Positions 22,471 through 31,172 of a DNA stretch of 64,000 bases are shown one piece after another (position 1 is the stretch's first letter; every line of letters begins with the position of its first letter). The DNA comes from Acidimicrobiales bacterium (GTDB lineage Bacteria > Actinomycetota > Acidimicrobiia > Acidimicrobiales > SHLQ01). Position numbers and translations under genes: made by a program. Location of the stretch: positions 1 through 64,000 of the forward strand of contig JAHDEJ010000024.1 in NCBI GenBank assembly GCA_020628865.1, in the 5' to 3' direction. The notes under the pieces are model-generated. The model saw nothing but the letters and a program-made list of their open reading frames with translations. It made no database searches and was not told the origin of the DNA.

Positions 22471-22638
22471 ATGCTCGCTTACATTGATGCAGGAACCGCA
22501 GCTGCGATCGCCGCAATGGCGACTGGTGGCATGGCCGGAGTGAAGGTTGCCGCACAGTCGGTCTTCTCCCGCCGCAAGGGCAAGGCGAAGACCGAGCCGG
22601 TGGCGAACACCGCTGCCGCAGCTGTCGCCGCCGACTGA
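22471..22638 (+). CDS. Small hydrophobic protein, MLAYIDAGT type
   Basis: A 55-residue protein beginning MLAYIDAGTAAAIAAMATGG, preceded by TGAGGAA as a plausible ribosome-binding site. One hydrophobic Ala/Gly/Met-rich helix (about residues 8-25) is followed by a basic patch (FSRRKGKAKTE) and an Ala-rich tail. The MLAYxDxGT opening is widespread in small membrane proteins encoded beside sulfatase or nucleotide-sugar genes, and here it lies 123 bases after the sulfatase-like gene. Function is unknown. The coding call rests on the start context, basic-hydrophobic pattern and the recurring N-terminal motif. Confidence 0.6.
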   Translation: MLAYIDAGTAAAIAAMATGGMAGVKVAAQSVFSRRKGKAKTEPVANTAAAAVAAD

Positions 22639-22667
22639 GCGACGTCCTCACGGGACGCCGCGATGGG

Positions 22668-23675
22668 TCAGTCCTGATAGTTGCGGATGCGTGAGCCGTC
22701 GATGGTGAGCGCAATCACCTGCGCGTCTGCGCGCAGCCGTTCGTCGAGTGCGGCCAACGTCTGATCGGCGACGCCCTCGGCGAGGCCGGGGACGAAACTT
22801 CCGGCGAGCGTGCCCCAGCCGTTCTGGACGGAGACGACCGCGGAGCCGATGAGACGCTCGCCCTGCCATACACCCCAGCTGCGTCGGCTGGCCTCGTACA
22901 GCGGGAATGGTTCGGGCGGATAGCCGATCGTCTCGGTGAACTCGGGCCGAGCAGCGACCACGTTGGCGCGGGCGACGCGAAGTCGTACCGGCTGGTCCGG
23001 GGACATTGGGCGGTCGTAGGAGAGGTAGGAGTCCCACGGCTTGCCGAGGTCGCCTCCGGACTTTGCGACGAGCTGGGTGACGCGGTCGGCCGACTCGGAG
23101 TCGGTCACGGCCCAGGCGTGGTCTTCGTAGTCGCCGGTGGCCACGACCGCATGCAGGTTGTAGTCGGACGGGCGACGCTGCACGAAGGTGGTGACGCCGG
23201 CACGCTCGCTGGCTGTGTTGGCCTGCTCGGCGGCGTCGAGCAAAGCGTCGGAGCGGATGACTTCGACATCGAGGCCCTGCGGATGGGTGCGCAGCAATGT
23301 GTTCGACGTGTAGTCGGCGTTGGCCGACAGGTGTGCCTGCACGATCTCGGACACGAGATGGTGATCGATGAGCGGCGAGTTGACCCGAAGGCGGACGAGG
23401 TGCTCGGCCGGGTAGTCGGCGATGACCTCGACGAAGCGTGCGAGGAGGTCGTCGGACGGCCCCCGAACGGTGGCCGCCTCGCGGTTGCGGGCGATCTCGT
23501 CGAGTGCGTTGTCGCCGGGCAGGTCGCTGGTGGCGAGCACGACGGGTCCGCCGTCGAAGGCCTGCAGGCGGCTGAGGGCGACGTCCAAAACGGTGGAGTC
23601 GCCGAAGGGCAGCATCTGGTGATCTCGGGTGCTGGTCGCATCATGGCCAGCTTGAACGACGAGCAAAATGCTCAT
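22668..23675 (-). CDS. Cytidylyltransferase-like protein (SpsF/NeuA-type fold)
   Basis: A 335-residue protein. The N-terminal two thirds resemble CMP-sugar-type nucleotidyltransferases: MLPFGDSTVLDVALSRLQAF in place of the usual LPxKPLxxxxxxxL opening, VVLATSDLPGDNALDEIA, a gene-typical EHLVRLRVNSPLIDHHLVSEIV where SpsF has RxxxDxPxIDxxxxxxxI, and EDHAWAVTDSESADRV. The NDP-binding lysine and the metal-binding Asp of the DxP motif are replaced (VNSP), so activity is uncertain. The C-terminus (about 255-335) is a separate small domain. Possible role in glycan or envelope sugar activation near the sulfatase-like gene. Divergent from uvrC. Confidence 0.55.
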   Translation of the reverse strand: MSILLVVQAGHDATSTRDHQMLPFGDSTVLDVALSRLQAFDGGPVVLATSDLPGDNALDEIARNREAATVRGPSDDLLARFVEVIADYPAEHLVRLRVNSPLIDHHLVSEIVQAHLSANADYTSNTLLRTHPQGLDVEVIRSDALLDAAEQANTASERAGVTTFVQRRPSDYNLHAVVATGDYEDHAWAVTDSESADRVTQLVAKSGGDLGKPWDSYLSYDRPMSPDQPVRLRVARANVVAARPEFTETIGYPPEPFPLYEASRRSWGVWQGERLIGSAVVSVQNGWGTLAGSFVPGLAEGVADQTLAALDERLRADAQVIALTIDGSRIRNYQD

Positions 23676-23831
23676 TGTGGTTGCCTCCTGAACCGCCCAA
23701 GGCCCGAGTACGGCACAAATCTAGCCGCTCTGCGCGCGCACATCGAAAATGGTCGGGGATTTCATGCGGAGGGCGGTTTCGCGATCGGAACGACGCCTCG
23801 GAGCGAGACGCGCGGCAGTAGGTTGGGATCG

Positions 23832-25682
23832 ATGGTTGTACGTCCTCCTGCCGGCACGATTCCCGACGCTCCGGGCTCGTACCAGTTCCGTGACGGCGAC
23901 GGCCGAATCATCTATGTCGGGAAGGCCAAGAGCCTCCGGAACCGGCTGGGCAACTACTTCCAGAAGAACCTGCCGATGCGGACGGCGACGATGGTCCGCA
24001 CGGCGGAATCGGTCGAGTGGATTCAGGTGGAGAACGAGCTCGAAGCGTTGATGCTCGAGTATTCGCTCATCAAGCAGCATCGGCCCCGGTTCAACATCCG
24101 GCTGGTCGACGACAAGAGCTACCCGTTCCTTGCGGTGACCGAGTCCGACGAGTGGCCGCGAGCCATGGTGATGCGAGGCAAGAAGCGGAAGGGTGTTCGG
24201 TACTACGGGCCGTTCGGCCACGCGTATGCGATTCGCGAGACGCTCGACCTGCTCCTTCGCACGTTCCCAATCCGCACCTGTTCGGACAACAAGTTGCAAC
24301 GGCACGAGAAGCTCGGCCGCCCATGCCTGCTGTTCCATATCGAGAAGTGTGCGGGTCCGTGTGTGGGCGAGATCAGCCGGGAGGACTACGACCAGCTCGT
24401 GGCCGACCTCATCGCCTTTCTCGACGGCGAGACGGACGACGTCGTGGACGATCTCGAAGGCCGGATGCGGGAGGCCGCCGAGAACTACGAGTTCGAGCTG
24501 GCCGCCCGATTGCGGGACCAGTTGGGGTCGGTGCGCAAGGCGATCGAGAAGCAGCAGATGGTCGGTAGCCGTGAGGACGACTACGACATCATCGGGATCC
24601 ACGATGACGAGCTCGAGGCGGCGGTGCAGATCTTCTTCGTGCGCCGCGGTCGGGTGGTTGGGCGGCGTGGCTTCATCGTGGACAAGGTCGAGGATCTGGC
24701 CGATGGGGAGCTGATCGATCGCATCCTCGAGGGCGTGTATTCGGAAGAACCGGCGGTTGGCTACCCCAAGCTGGTGCTCGTGCCGTCGGACAGCTCCGAC
24801 CCAGAGCTCTATGCCGCCTGGCTGGGGGAGCTGCGGGGGAGCGGTGTCGAGCTGCGGGTCCCGCAGCGGGGCGACAAGCGGGCCCTGTTGGAGACGGTGA
24901 CCCGCAATGCACAGGAGGCTTTCAACCGCCATCGTCTGAAGCGGGCGTCAGACCACAACAGCCGATCTCGGGCGTTGAACGAGCTGCAGGAGTACCTGGG
25001 GTTGGACGACGCGCCGTTGCGCATCGAGTGCTACGACATGAGCCACATCCAGGGAAGCGACTACGTGGGTTCGATGGTCGTCGTGGAGGACGGCTTGCCG
25101 AAGAAGTCGGACTATCGCCGATTCAAGATCAAGACGGTCGACGGCAACAACGACTTTGCGGCGATGGCCGAGGTGCTGGAGCGCCGGCTCACGAACTATC
25201 TCGCCGATCGGGAACGTCCGGTCGAGGAGCGGGGCAAGTTTGCGTATCCGCCGAACCTGATCGTGGTCGATGGCGGCAAGGGCCAGCTGTCCTCGTCGTT
25301 GGCGGTGCTCGAGGAACTCGGCCTGGTGGACGAGATCCCGATCGTGTCGCTGGCCAAGCAGTTCGAAGAGGTCTACGTGCCGGGCAAGTCGGACCCGATT
25401 CGGATTCCCCGCCAGTCCGAGGCCCTGTACCTGTTGCAGCGGTTGCGGGACGAGTCCCATCGCTTCGCGATCACCTATCACCGGCAGTTGCGGGGCAAAC
25501 GGATGACGGCGTCGGCCCTCGACGGGGTCACGGGCCTGGGGCCAACGCGCAAGACTCGGCTGGTGAAGGAGTTCGGCGGGGTCAACGCCGTGAAGAAGGC
25601 TTCGAAAGAGGAGCTCCTGTCGCTGTCGTGGCTACCGGACGACGTGGCGAACAACGTGTGGGACCACCTCCACGCGCCGTGA
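23832..25682 (+). CDS. uvrC: Excinuclease ABC subunit C
   Basis: Endonuclease of nucleotide excision repair that cuts on both sides of a UvrB-marked lesion. The 616-residue product has the N-terminal GIY-YIG domain (PGSYQFRDGDGRIIYVGKAKSL), the cysteine-containing linker (RPCLLFHIEKCAGPCVG), a UVR motif (about 200-235), the RNase H-like nuclease core (IECYDMSHIQGSDYVGSMVV and LIVVDGGKGQLSS) and a C-terminal helix-hairpin-helix region (GVTGLGPTRKTRLVKEFGG). The ATG at 23832 is where homology begins (MVVRPPAGTIPDAPG). It lies 6 kb from uvrBA, the usual actinobacterial separation. Confidence 0.97.
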   Translation: MVVRPPAGTIPDAPGSYQFRDGDGRIIYVGKAKSLRNRLGNYFQKNLPMRTATMVRTAESVEWIQVENELEALMLEYSLIKQHRPRFNIRLVDDKSYPFLAVTESDEWPRAMVMRGKKRKGVRYYGPFGHAYAIRETLDLLLRTFPIRTCSDNKLQRHEKLGRPCLLFHIEKCAGPCVGEISREDYDQLVADLIAFLDGETDDVVDDLEGRMREAAENYEFELAARLRDQLGSVRKAIEKQQMVGSREDDYDIIGIHDDELEAAVQIFFVRRGRVVGRRGFIVDKVEDLADGELIDRILEGVYSEEPAVGYPKLVLVPSDSSDPELYAAWLGELRGSGVELRVPQRGDKRALLETVTRNAQEAFNRHRLKRASDHNSRSRALNELQEYLGLDDAPLRIECYDMSHIQGSDYVGSMVVVEDGLPKKSDYRRFKIKTVDGNNDFAAMAEVLERRLTNYLADRERPVEERGKFAYPPNLIVVDGGKGQLSSSLAVLEELGLVDEIPIVSLAKQFEEVYVPGKSDPIRIPRQSEALYLLQRLRDESHRFAITYHRQLRGKRMTASALDGVTGLGPTRKTRLVKEFGGVNAVKKASKEELLSLSWLPDDVANNVWDHLHAP

Positions 25683-25786
25683 CGACGGCGGCATGAAATG
25701 CCACCACGCGCCCGATCCGTCGCCCGCTACGTCCGCGCGGCGGTTGTCATGAGTACCATCGTGGCGATGGAGAGGGCCGACCGCGC

Positions 25787-27961
25787 ATGAGCGAAGCCAA
25801 CGAGGTGGGATCTGACGCGGGCGACGCGTCGGAACAGCCGCTGTCGCCGTCGTCCGACAGCGCCGGAGAGACCCGTTGGGAGCAGCGTTCCGGGTGGATC
25901 GCCGAGACGGCCGAACCCGCTGCTTCGACGCCTCCGGTCGCGCCGCCGCCCACCCGTCCGGTGCGGACGCGGTCTCGAATCGTTGCCGCCGCCACCGGTG
26001 AATCCACCGACCCGACGCCCGTCCGGCCAGCGGCGGCCACCGCCGACAACGGCGCCGATGCCTCGATCGATCTGACGACGCCCACGCCGCCGGCGTTGCC
26101 GCCGCCCATCGGGGGTCATCCGGCCGATCCGACGCCCGAGCTCGTCGATCTCCGGTCGCACGAGGTGCGGTCCTTGCTCGAAGACGGAGTGAGCACTGCC
26201 TCGGAGACCGACGCGTCGCCTTCCGGTCCCGGCTCTCCTGCGCCTTCGGCATCGCCGGTGTCGCAGAAGTGGGGCGCGAGCCGTCCGGCGGCAACGGTGG
26301 AGCCGTCTCCGGTTCGCATCGAGGAGCCGGTTCCCGAATCGAAGTACGGGCCGTCGTTGGTGTCGCTGTCCGACGCGACCGATCCCGGTCTGCTGCTCAC
26401 GCCGGTTCTGGCTCCCACGCCCGACCCGGAACCTGAAGTCGTGCCGGCTCCGTCGGTCCCGTCCGCCGCTCTTTCTGAGGAGCAGGTGGAAGAGGTCCGA
26501 TCGCAGGACAGCCCGGACGAATCCGAAGCCGCAGCGGCCTCCGCTGCGGCGGTGCCGTCGACCCGGCCCGGTGGTCCGACCACCACCGGCGACCGCCCGA
26601 AGCCGGGGCCTCGCCCGACCGGCGAGCCGGTCACGTCGAAGTTCGGCATGGCGCCGGTTCCCATGGAACCGACCCCGCCGGAAGCCGGAGCGGACGTTCC
26701 GCCCGCCGAGGTCGCAACCCGTTCGCTCGCCCCGGTCGGTGGGCCACCGGCCACCATCGAAAACGAGAGCTCCGGGAATTCCCGTCTGCTGACCTCGGGG
26801 CTCTTCATCGTTGCGCTTGCGCTGTCCGTGGCCGCCGGCATCCTCGGAGCGCTCTGGCAGCGGGAGCGTTCGACCAACGAGGACCTTCGAGCCGAGATGG
26901 TTGCCTTGGCCGAGGCAGACCCGAACGAGGCGGCCGACATCGAAGCGCTCCTCGATCAGAACCGGACGCTCGAGCTGCAGAATCAGGAATTGCAGCGGGA
27001 GCGGGACGAACTGCAGACGCTGGTCGCTCCGGTTCCGGAGGGGCGCATCAGCGAGATCGACGTGCCGTTCGTCCCGGCCCAGGTCGACGAGTTCCGCGAT
27101 CGGTTGATCGCCGTCGATGCAAATGGCGAGTACGCAGTGTGGGGTACCGGCGTGGCCGGCGGCATCACGGACTCCGGCACGGTCGCCGGACCGCCGTCGA
27201 GCATGTTCGCCCACCGGGACAACGCCTGGATCGCAACCGAACAGGGCGGCATCGAGGTCATCTCGCTCATCGACGGCAGCGACGTGCTGGCGATCGCCAC
27301 CGCCGAGGTGTCGCTGATCGTGCCGAGCAGCCGAACCGTGTGGAGCTTCGTGCCCGGGAGCCGGGAGCTTCGGCGCCACCGGGAGACCAATGGAAACGTG
27401 CGGGCGACGGTGACGCTGCCGGTCGAGATTCGTGAGCTGTCTTCGGGAGCCGGTGCCATTTGGGCGTTGGGCGAGGACGGCCTCGTCTACCGGGTGAACA
27501 CGGCCGATCTGACGGTTGCGCCGATTCCGGCCGGTCAGGAAGTGGTGAGCATCGCCGCAGGCACGGATGCGCTGTGGGCGCTGTCGGCGGCGGACGGTTC
27601 GCTGCGTCGGGTCGATGCGGTTTCGGGCGAGGTGCTGGTGACGGTTCCGGTTGGCCGGGACCCGATCGCCGTCGAGTTCTCTGGCGAGTCGGTGTGGGTG
27701 GCGCTTCGGTCGGGCGAGACGCTCATCGAGGTCGACACCCGGACGGCCGCAGTCGTTTCGCGCACGTCGTTGCCGGGCGTTCCCCTCGATGTGACGTCGG
27801 GGAGCACCGGTGTGCTCGTGACGCTCGAGGGCGATGTGCCGTTGGTTCGTGTTGCCTCGATCGGTGGCGATGAGGCGACGACCCTGTTGGAGAGCGATGC
27901 CGAAGCAGCCGGGGACGATGCGGCTGCTGACGGCACCGAGGATGCTGCGACCGACGGGTGA
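25787..27961 (+). CDS. Single-pass membrane protein with YVTN-like beta-propeller
   Basis: A 724-residue protein of unknown function. Residues 1-330 are low-complexity Pro/Ala/Ser/Glu/Thr-rich and probably disordered and cytoplasmic. One membrane segment follows (about 334-354, LLTSGLFIVALALSVAAGIL). Then a predicted coiled coil runs about 357-412, rich in Glu, Leu and Gln. The outside domain (about 420-695) has repeats of the type SVWVALRSGETLIEVDTRTA and GAIWALGEDGLVYRVNTAD, as in YVTN/NHL propellers. The end is Ala/Asp/Glu-rich. The design suggests a cell-surface ligand-binding or scaffold protein. It lies between uvrC and a methyltransferase gene. Confidence 0.65.
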   Translation: MSEANEVGSDAGDASEQPLSPSSDSAGETRWEQRSGWIAETAEPAASTPPVAPPPTRPVRTRSRIVAAATGESTDPTPVRPAAATADNGADASIDLTTPTPPALPPPIGGHPADPTPELVDLRSHEVRSLLEDGVSTASETDASPSGPGSPAPSASPVSQKWGASRPAATVEPSPVRIEEPVPESKYGPSLVSLSDATDPGLLLTPVLAPTPDPEPEVVPAPSVPSAALSEEQVEEVRSQDSPDESEAAAASAAAVPSTRPGGPTTTGDRPKPGPRPTGEPVTSKFGMAPVPMEPTPPEAGADVPPAEVATRSLAPVGGPPATIENESSGNSRLLTSGLFIVALALSVAAGILGALWQRERSTNEDLRAEMVALAEADPNEAADIEALLDQNRTLELQNQELQRERDELQTLVAPVPEGRISEIDVPFVPAQVDEFRDRLIAVDANGEYAVWGTGVAGGITDSGTVAGPPSSMFAHRDNAWIATEQGGIEVISLIDGSDVLAIATAEVSLIVPSSRTVWSFVPGSRELRRHRETNGNVRATVTLPVEIRELSSGAGAIWALGEDGLVYRVNTADLTVAPIPAGQEVVSIAAGTDALWALSAADGSLRRVDAVSGEVLVTVPVGRDPIAVEFSGESVWVALRSGETLIEVDTRTAAVVSRTSLPGVPLDVTSGSTGVLVTLEGDVPLVRVASIGGDEATTLLESDAEAAGDDAAADGTEDAATDG

Positions 27962-27982
27962 CCGCTCGCGTCGTTGCCGGCG

Positions 27983-28762
27983 ATGATGTCTGACGAACCG
28001 GGGCAGAAGCCGAGCGCGCTCGACGGCTTGCGCGAGGGCGGCGCCGACGCGCTCTGGGAAACGCACGCCGACTGGTGGCAGGACGAGTTCACCGACGGGG
28101 CCGACCCGGAGTACGAGGAGCAGATTCTTCCCCTCGCTGCCCAGTTGTTGCAGGGCCACGAGCGCATTCTCGACCTCGGTGCGGGGGAGGGGCAGATCGC
28201 CCGCTTGGCGTCGCGGGCGGGGTCTTCGGTGGTCGGGGTGGATCCGACGTGGGCGCAGATGGCCGAAGCGCACAACCGTGGCGGCGGGCCGGCGTACGCG
28301 CAGGCGCCGGCTTCGAGCCTGCCGTTTCCGGATGCGTCGTTCGATGCGGTGGTTGCCTGCCTGGTGTTCGAGCACATCGATCCGCTGGAGCCGGCGGTCG
28401 AGGAGGTGGCCCGGGTGCTGCGTCCGGGTGGCCGTTTTGCGTTCTTCTTGAACCATCCGCTGCTGCAGACGCCGGGCAGTGGTTGGGTGGACGACCACAT
28501 CATGGAGCCGCCGGAGCAGTACTGGCGGATCGGTGAGTATCTGCAGGAGTCGGCGAATGTGGAGGAGGTGCGCAAGGACGTGTTCATCCCGTTCGTGCAC
28601 CGGCCGCTGCATCGCTACATCAACACGTTGGCGGCGAACGATCTCCTCGTGCGCGAGTTCCACGAGCCGCCGCCTCCGCCCGGTTTCCTGGACCAGTCAC
28701 CCTGGTATTCGGCCGCCTGGGCCATCCCCCGTCTCCTCGTCCTCGTCTGCGAACGCGCCTGA
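27983..28762 (+). CDS. Class I SAM-dependent methyltransferase (UbiE/Methyltransf_11 type)
   Basis: A 259-residue methyltransferase with motif I ILDLGAGEGQIARLAS, an acidic residue closing the second strand (VVGVDPTWAQMAEAHN), motif II/III regions ASSLPFPDASFDAVVACLVFEHI and the post-motif VARVLRPGGRFAFF. These are the standard Methyltransf_11 signatures; the substrate is not evident. The C-terminal half (HPLLQTPGSGWVDD, then the EQYWRIGEYL segment) resembles actinobacterial methyltransferases that accompany rapZ. Two adjacent ATGs (27983, 27986) are possible starts. It is followed by the second palindromic-repeat array. Confidence 0.8.
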   Translation: MMSDEPGQKPSALDGLREGGADALWETHADWWQDEFTDGADPEYEEQILPLAAQLLQGHERILDLGAGEGQIARLASRAGSSVVGVDPTWAQMAEAHNRGGGPAYAQAPASSLPFPDASFDAVVACLVFEHIDPLEPAVEEVARVLRPGGRFAFFLNHPLLQTPGSGWVDDHIMEPPEQYWRIGEYLQESANVEEVRKDVFIPFVHRPLHRYINTLAANDLLVREFHEPPPPPGFLDQSPWYSAAWAIPRLLVLVCERA

Positions 28763-28770
28763 CCCATCAA

Positions 28771-28924
28771 AGGTGCCTGGCACCTAGGAGGCGCTGAGGT
28801 GCCTGGCACCTTTCGGTGCAAAAGGTGCCAGGCCTGTTCGTGGAATCGTTGAATTCACGGGGTTTTCGTGAACGGAGCGTGAAAGGTGCCTGGCACCTAA
28901 CGGGGGTTTAGGTGCCAGGCACCT
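28771..28924. repeat. Palindromic repeat cluster AGGTGCC-T-GGCACCT, array 2
   Basis: Five copies: 28771-28785, 28797-28811, 28823-28834 (partial, reverse), 28884-28898 and 28910-28924 (reverse). The last two form a perfect 17-bp hairpin (28884-28900 with 28908-28924, loop CGGGGGT) matching the one at 10806-10846 in stem sequence and in loop size. The second and third form another (TTT, CGGTGC, AAA type), again as in array 1. The order forward, forward, reverse, forward, reverse is conserved, so the unit is a composite element of about 150 bases. It fills the gap between a methyltransferase gene and rapZ. Confidence 0.85.
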
Positions 28925-28966
28925 TTGGGGGAGGCGTTTGGTGGGGTGGGGAATTAGGGTTGGGTC

Positions 28967-29830
28967 ATGAGCGAGTTCGTGGTGATCACCGGCAACTCCG
29001 GCGCGGGGCGGTCGCACGCGGCGAACGTGCTGGAAGACCTCGGCTGGTTCGTGATCGACAATCTGCCGCCGTCGCTCATCTCCAAGGTGCGCGAGCTTGC
29101 GGAAGCGCCCGGCTCCACCTTCTCGAACGTGGCACTTGCGGTGCCTGCCGGTCCGGCGATCGATGAGCTCATGGGCGCGATCCAGGAGCTGGATGCGTCC
29201 GGCTCCCGGGTCCGCATCCTGTTTCTCGAGGCGAACAGCGAAACGCTGGTCCGCCGGTACGAGTCGACCCGGCGCCGTCATCCGTTCGGCGACATGGGCC
29301 TGGCCGCTGCGATCGACGGCGAACGGGCTGCGCTGGCCACCGTGAAGGCGGAGGCCGACGTGGTGATCGACACGTCCGACCTGAACGTGCACCAGTTGCG
29401 TGACCGTCTGGTGGACATGTTCGGGACGGAGTCGCCGTCGGGCGGGATGACCACCAAGGTCGTGTCGTTCGGGTACAAGCACGGTCTGCCCCGAGATGTG
29501 GATCTCGTGATCGACTGCCGGTTCCTGCCAAACCCGCATTGGATCGAAGAGCTGCGCCCGCAGACCGGGGTGGATGCTCCGGTGGCCGAGTACGTGCTGG
29601 GCCAGCCGATCACGGCGACGTTCCTCGAACGGATTGAGCGACTGCTGGGCCTGATCATGCCGGCGTACGTGGTCGAGGGGAAGAGCTATCTGACGGTGGC
29701 GTTCGGCTGTACGGGCGGGCAGCACCGCTCTGTGGCGATCGCCGAAGCGGTGGCCGAGATTCTGGAGCGGATCGGTCATGAACCGACGGTGCAGCATCGT
29801 GACATCAGCAAGGCGAGCCTCATCGGCTGA
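28967..29830 (+). CDS. rapZ: RNase adapter / nucleotide-binding protein RapZ (YvcJ family)
   Basis: P-loop nucleotide-binding protein of the RapZ/YvcJ family, 287 residues. The N-terminal Walker A is GNSGAGRS, with Arg in place of the usual Lys as is common in actinobacterial members, followed by LEDLGWFVIDNLPPSL. The C-terminal RNA-binding domain holds DLNVHQLRD, SFGYKHGLPRDVDLVIDCRFLPNPHW (shown in two parts) and IAFGCTGGQHRSVAIAE as VAFGCTGGQHRSVAIAE. In E. coli RapZ adapts RNase E to an sRNA; the actinobacterial role is less clear. The usual neighbours yvcK and whiA do not follow. Confidence 0.93.
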   Translation: MSEFVVITGNSGAGRSHAANVLEDLGWFVIDNLPPSLISKVRELAEAPGSTFSNVALAVPAGPAIDELMGAIQELDASGSRVRILFLEANSETLVRRYESTRRRHPFGDMGLAAAIDGERAALATVKAEADVVIDTSDLNVHQLRDRLVDMFGTESPSGGMTTKVVSFGYKHGLPRDVDLVIDCRFLPNPHWIEELRPQTGVDAPVAEYVLGQPITATFLERIERLLGLIMPAYVVEGKSYLTVAFGCTGGQHRSVAIAEAVAEILERIGHEPTVQHRDISKASLIG

Positions 29831-29872
29831 TTTGGGGAGCGATGGCCCATCGTTTCCTGTGATGGCCCTCTG

Positions 29873-29907
29873 AAACCCCTCACGAACTCGTGATAATCGT
29901 GGGTTTT
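29873..29907 (+). terminator. Putative terminator after rapZ
   Basis: AAACCC (29873-29878) and CACGA (29881-29885) can pair with TCGTG and GGGTTT (29897-29906), with a two-base bulge and an 11-base loop, ending in TTTT. It lies in the 161-base gap between rapZ and gap, and suggests gap has its own promoter. The rest of the gap holds an AAAGGA ribosome-binding site for gap. Confidence 0.5.
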
Positions 29908-29991
29908 CGCAACATGTTCGGGCAGTGTTGAAGGGAAAGACAACCCCTCCAGCACCAGCAACGTGTCCGTTGCGAAAGGATCCTGATCCAC

Positions 29992-31056
29992 ATGACCGTT
30001 CGTGTCGCCATCAATGGTTTTGGCCGTATCGGCCGCAACTTCCTCCGCGCCGCCAAGGCCACCAACGCCAAGATCGACTTCGTCGCCGTCAACGACCTCG
30101 GTGACATCGCCACCATGGCGCACCTCCTCAAGAACGACTCCGTGCACGGCCGCTACGACGGCAAGGTGTCGGCCGGCAAGACCGAGCTGCGCGTCGACGG
30201 CGACAAGATCAAGGTCTTCTCCGAGCGCAACCCCGCCGACCTGCCTTGGGCCGACCTTGGCATCGACGTGGTCATCGAGTCGACCGGCGTGTTCCGCACC
30301 AAGGAGACCGCTGGCGCTCACCTCGATGCTGGTGCCCGCAAGGTCATCATCTCGGCCCCGGCCAGCTGCGACGCCACCTTCGTGGTCGGCGTGAACGATG
30401 GCGACTACAACCCGAACAAGCACGACGTCGTGTCGAACGCCTCCTGCACCACGAACTGCCTCGCCCCGATGGCGAAGGTGCTCGACGATGCCTTCGGTCT
30501 CGAGAACGCTCTCATGACCACCGGTCACGGGTACACCGGCGATCAGGCGCTGGTCGACGGCCCGCACTCGGATCTCCGTCGTGCCCGTGCCGCCGCCGTG
30601 AACATCGTGCCGACGACGACCGGCGCCGCCCGTGCGACCGGCCTGGTGCTGCCCAAGCTGAACGGCAAGCTCGACGGCATGGCCCTGCGGGTGCCGATTC
30701 CTGACGGTTCCATCACCGATCTCACCGCCGTGCTGAAGAAGCCGGCCACCGAAGAGCAGATCAACGCTGCCTTCAAGGCCGCAGCGAGCAAGGGTCCGCT
30801 GGCCAAGGTCCTCGACTACACCGAGGAGCCCCTCGTGTCGTCCGACATCGTCGGCCGTGGCGCTTCCTGCATCTTCGATTCGGGCCTCACCATGTCCATG
30901 GGCACGCTCGTGAAGGTGGCCGGCTGGTACGACAACGAGATGGGCTACTCGACCCGCCTCGTCGACCTCACCAAGATCGTCGCCACCAAGAAGGCTCCGG
31001 CCAAGAAGAAGGCCGCTGCCAAGAAGCCGGCCAAGCGCGCCGCCGCCAAGAAGTAG
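29992..31056 (+). CDS. gap: Glyceraldehyde-3-phosphate dehydrogenase with basic C-terminal tail
   Basis: Glycolytic enzyme, NAD-dependent oxidation and phosphorylation of glyceraldehyde 3-phosphate. The 354-residue product has the Rossmann opening INGFGRIGRNFLRAA, catalytic SNASCTTNCLAP (Cys about 152), TTTGAARATGLVLP and WYDNEMGYSTRLVDL near the end. Ordinary GapA stops near residue 332. Here about 22 further residues follow, KKAPAKKKAAAKKPAKRAA and so on, a Lys/Ala/Pro tail like that of histone H1/HU-type proteins. The tail is in frame and ends at a normal TAG. The gap-pgk-tpiA-secG order is the classical actinobacterial one. Confidence 0.96.
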   Translation: MTVRVAINGFGRIGRNFLRAAKATNAKIDFVAVNDLGDIATMAHLLKNDSVHGRYDGKVSAGKTELRVDGDKIKVFSERNPADLPWADLGIDVVIESTGVFRTKETAGAHLDAGARKVIISAPASCDATFVVGVNDGDYNPNKHDVVSNASCTTNCLAPMAKVLDDAFGLENALMTTGHGYTGDQALVDGPHSDLRRARAAAVNIVPTTTGAARATGLVLPKLNGKLDGMALRVPIPDGSITDLTAVLKKPATEEQINAAFKAAASKGPLAKVLDYTEEPLVSSDIVGRGASCIFDSGLTMSMGTLVKVAGWYDNEMGYSTRLVDLTKIVATKKAPAKKKAAAKKPAKRAAAKK

Positions 31057-31067
31057 CACTGCTTGTG

Positions 31068-31093
31068 GGCCCTGGCCGTTGGTGGCCAGGGCC
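31068..31093 (+). terminator. Hairpin between gap and pgk
   Basis: GGCCCTGGCC, loop GTTGGT, GGCCAGGGCC: a perfect 10-bp stem 12 bases after the gap stop codon. No T-tract follows, so it may attenuate or protect the upstream mRNA rather than stop transcription fully. pgk starts 80 bases further on. Confidence 0.5.
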
Positions 31094-31172
31094 GCACAGG
31101 GCCCGTCGATCGGGCCGGTAGGATCGGGGCGCAACTCCACCCGCCGGTCGAACCAGAAGGCAGTCACCACCC

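Noticed and set aside
28967-29830. Inactivating Walker A change (Lys to Arg) in RapZ
   Set aside because: GxSGAGRS is common in actinobacterial RapZ proteins and the rest of the protein is intact.
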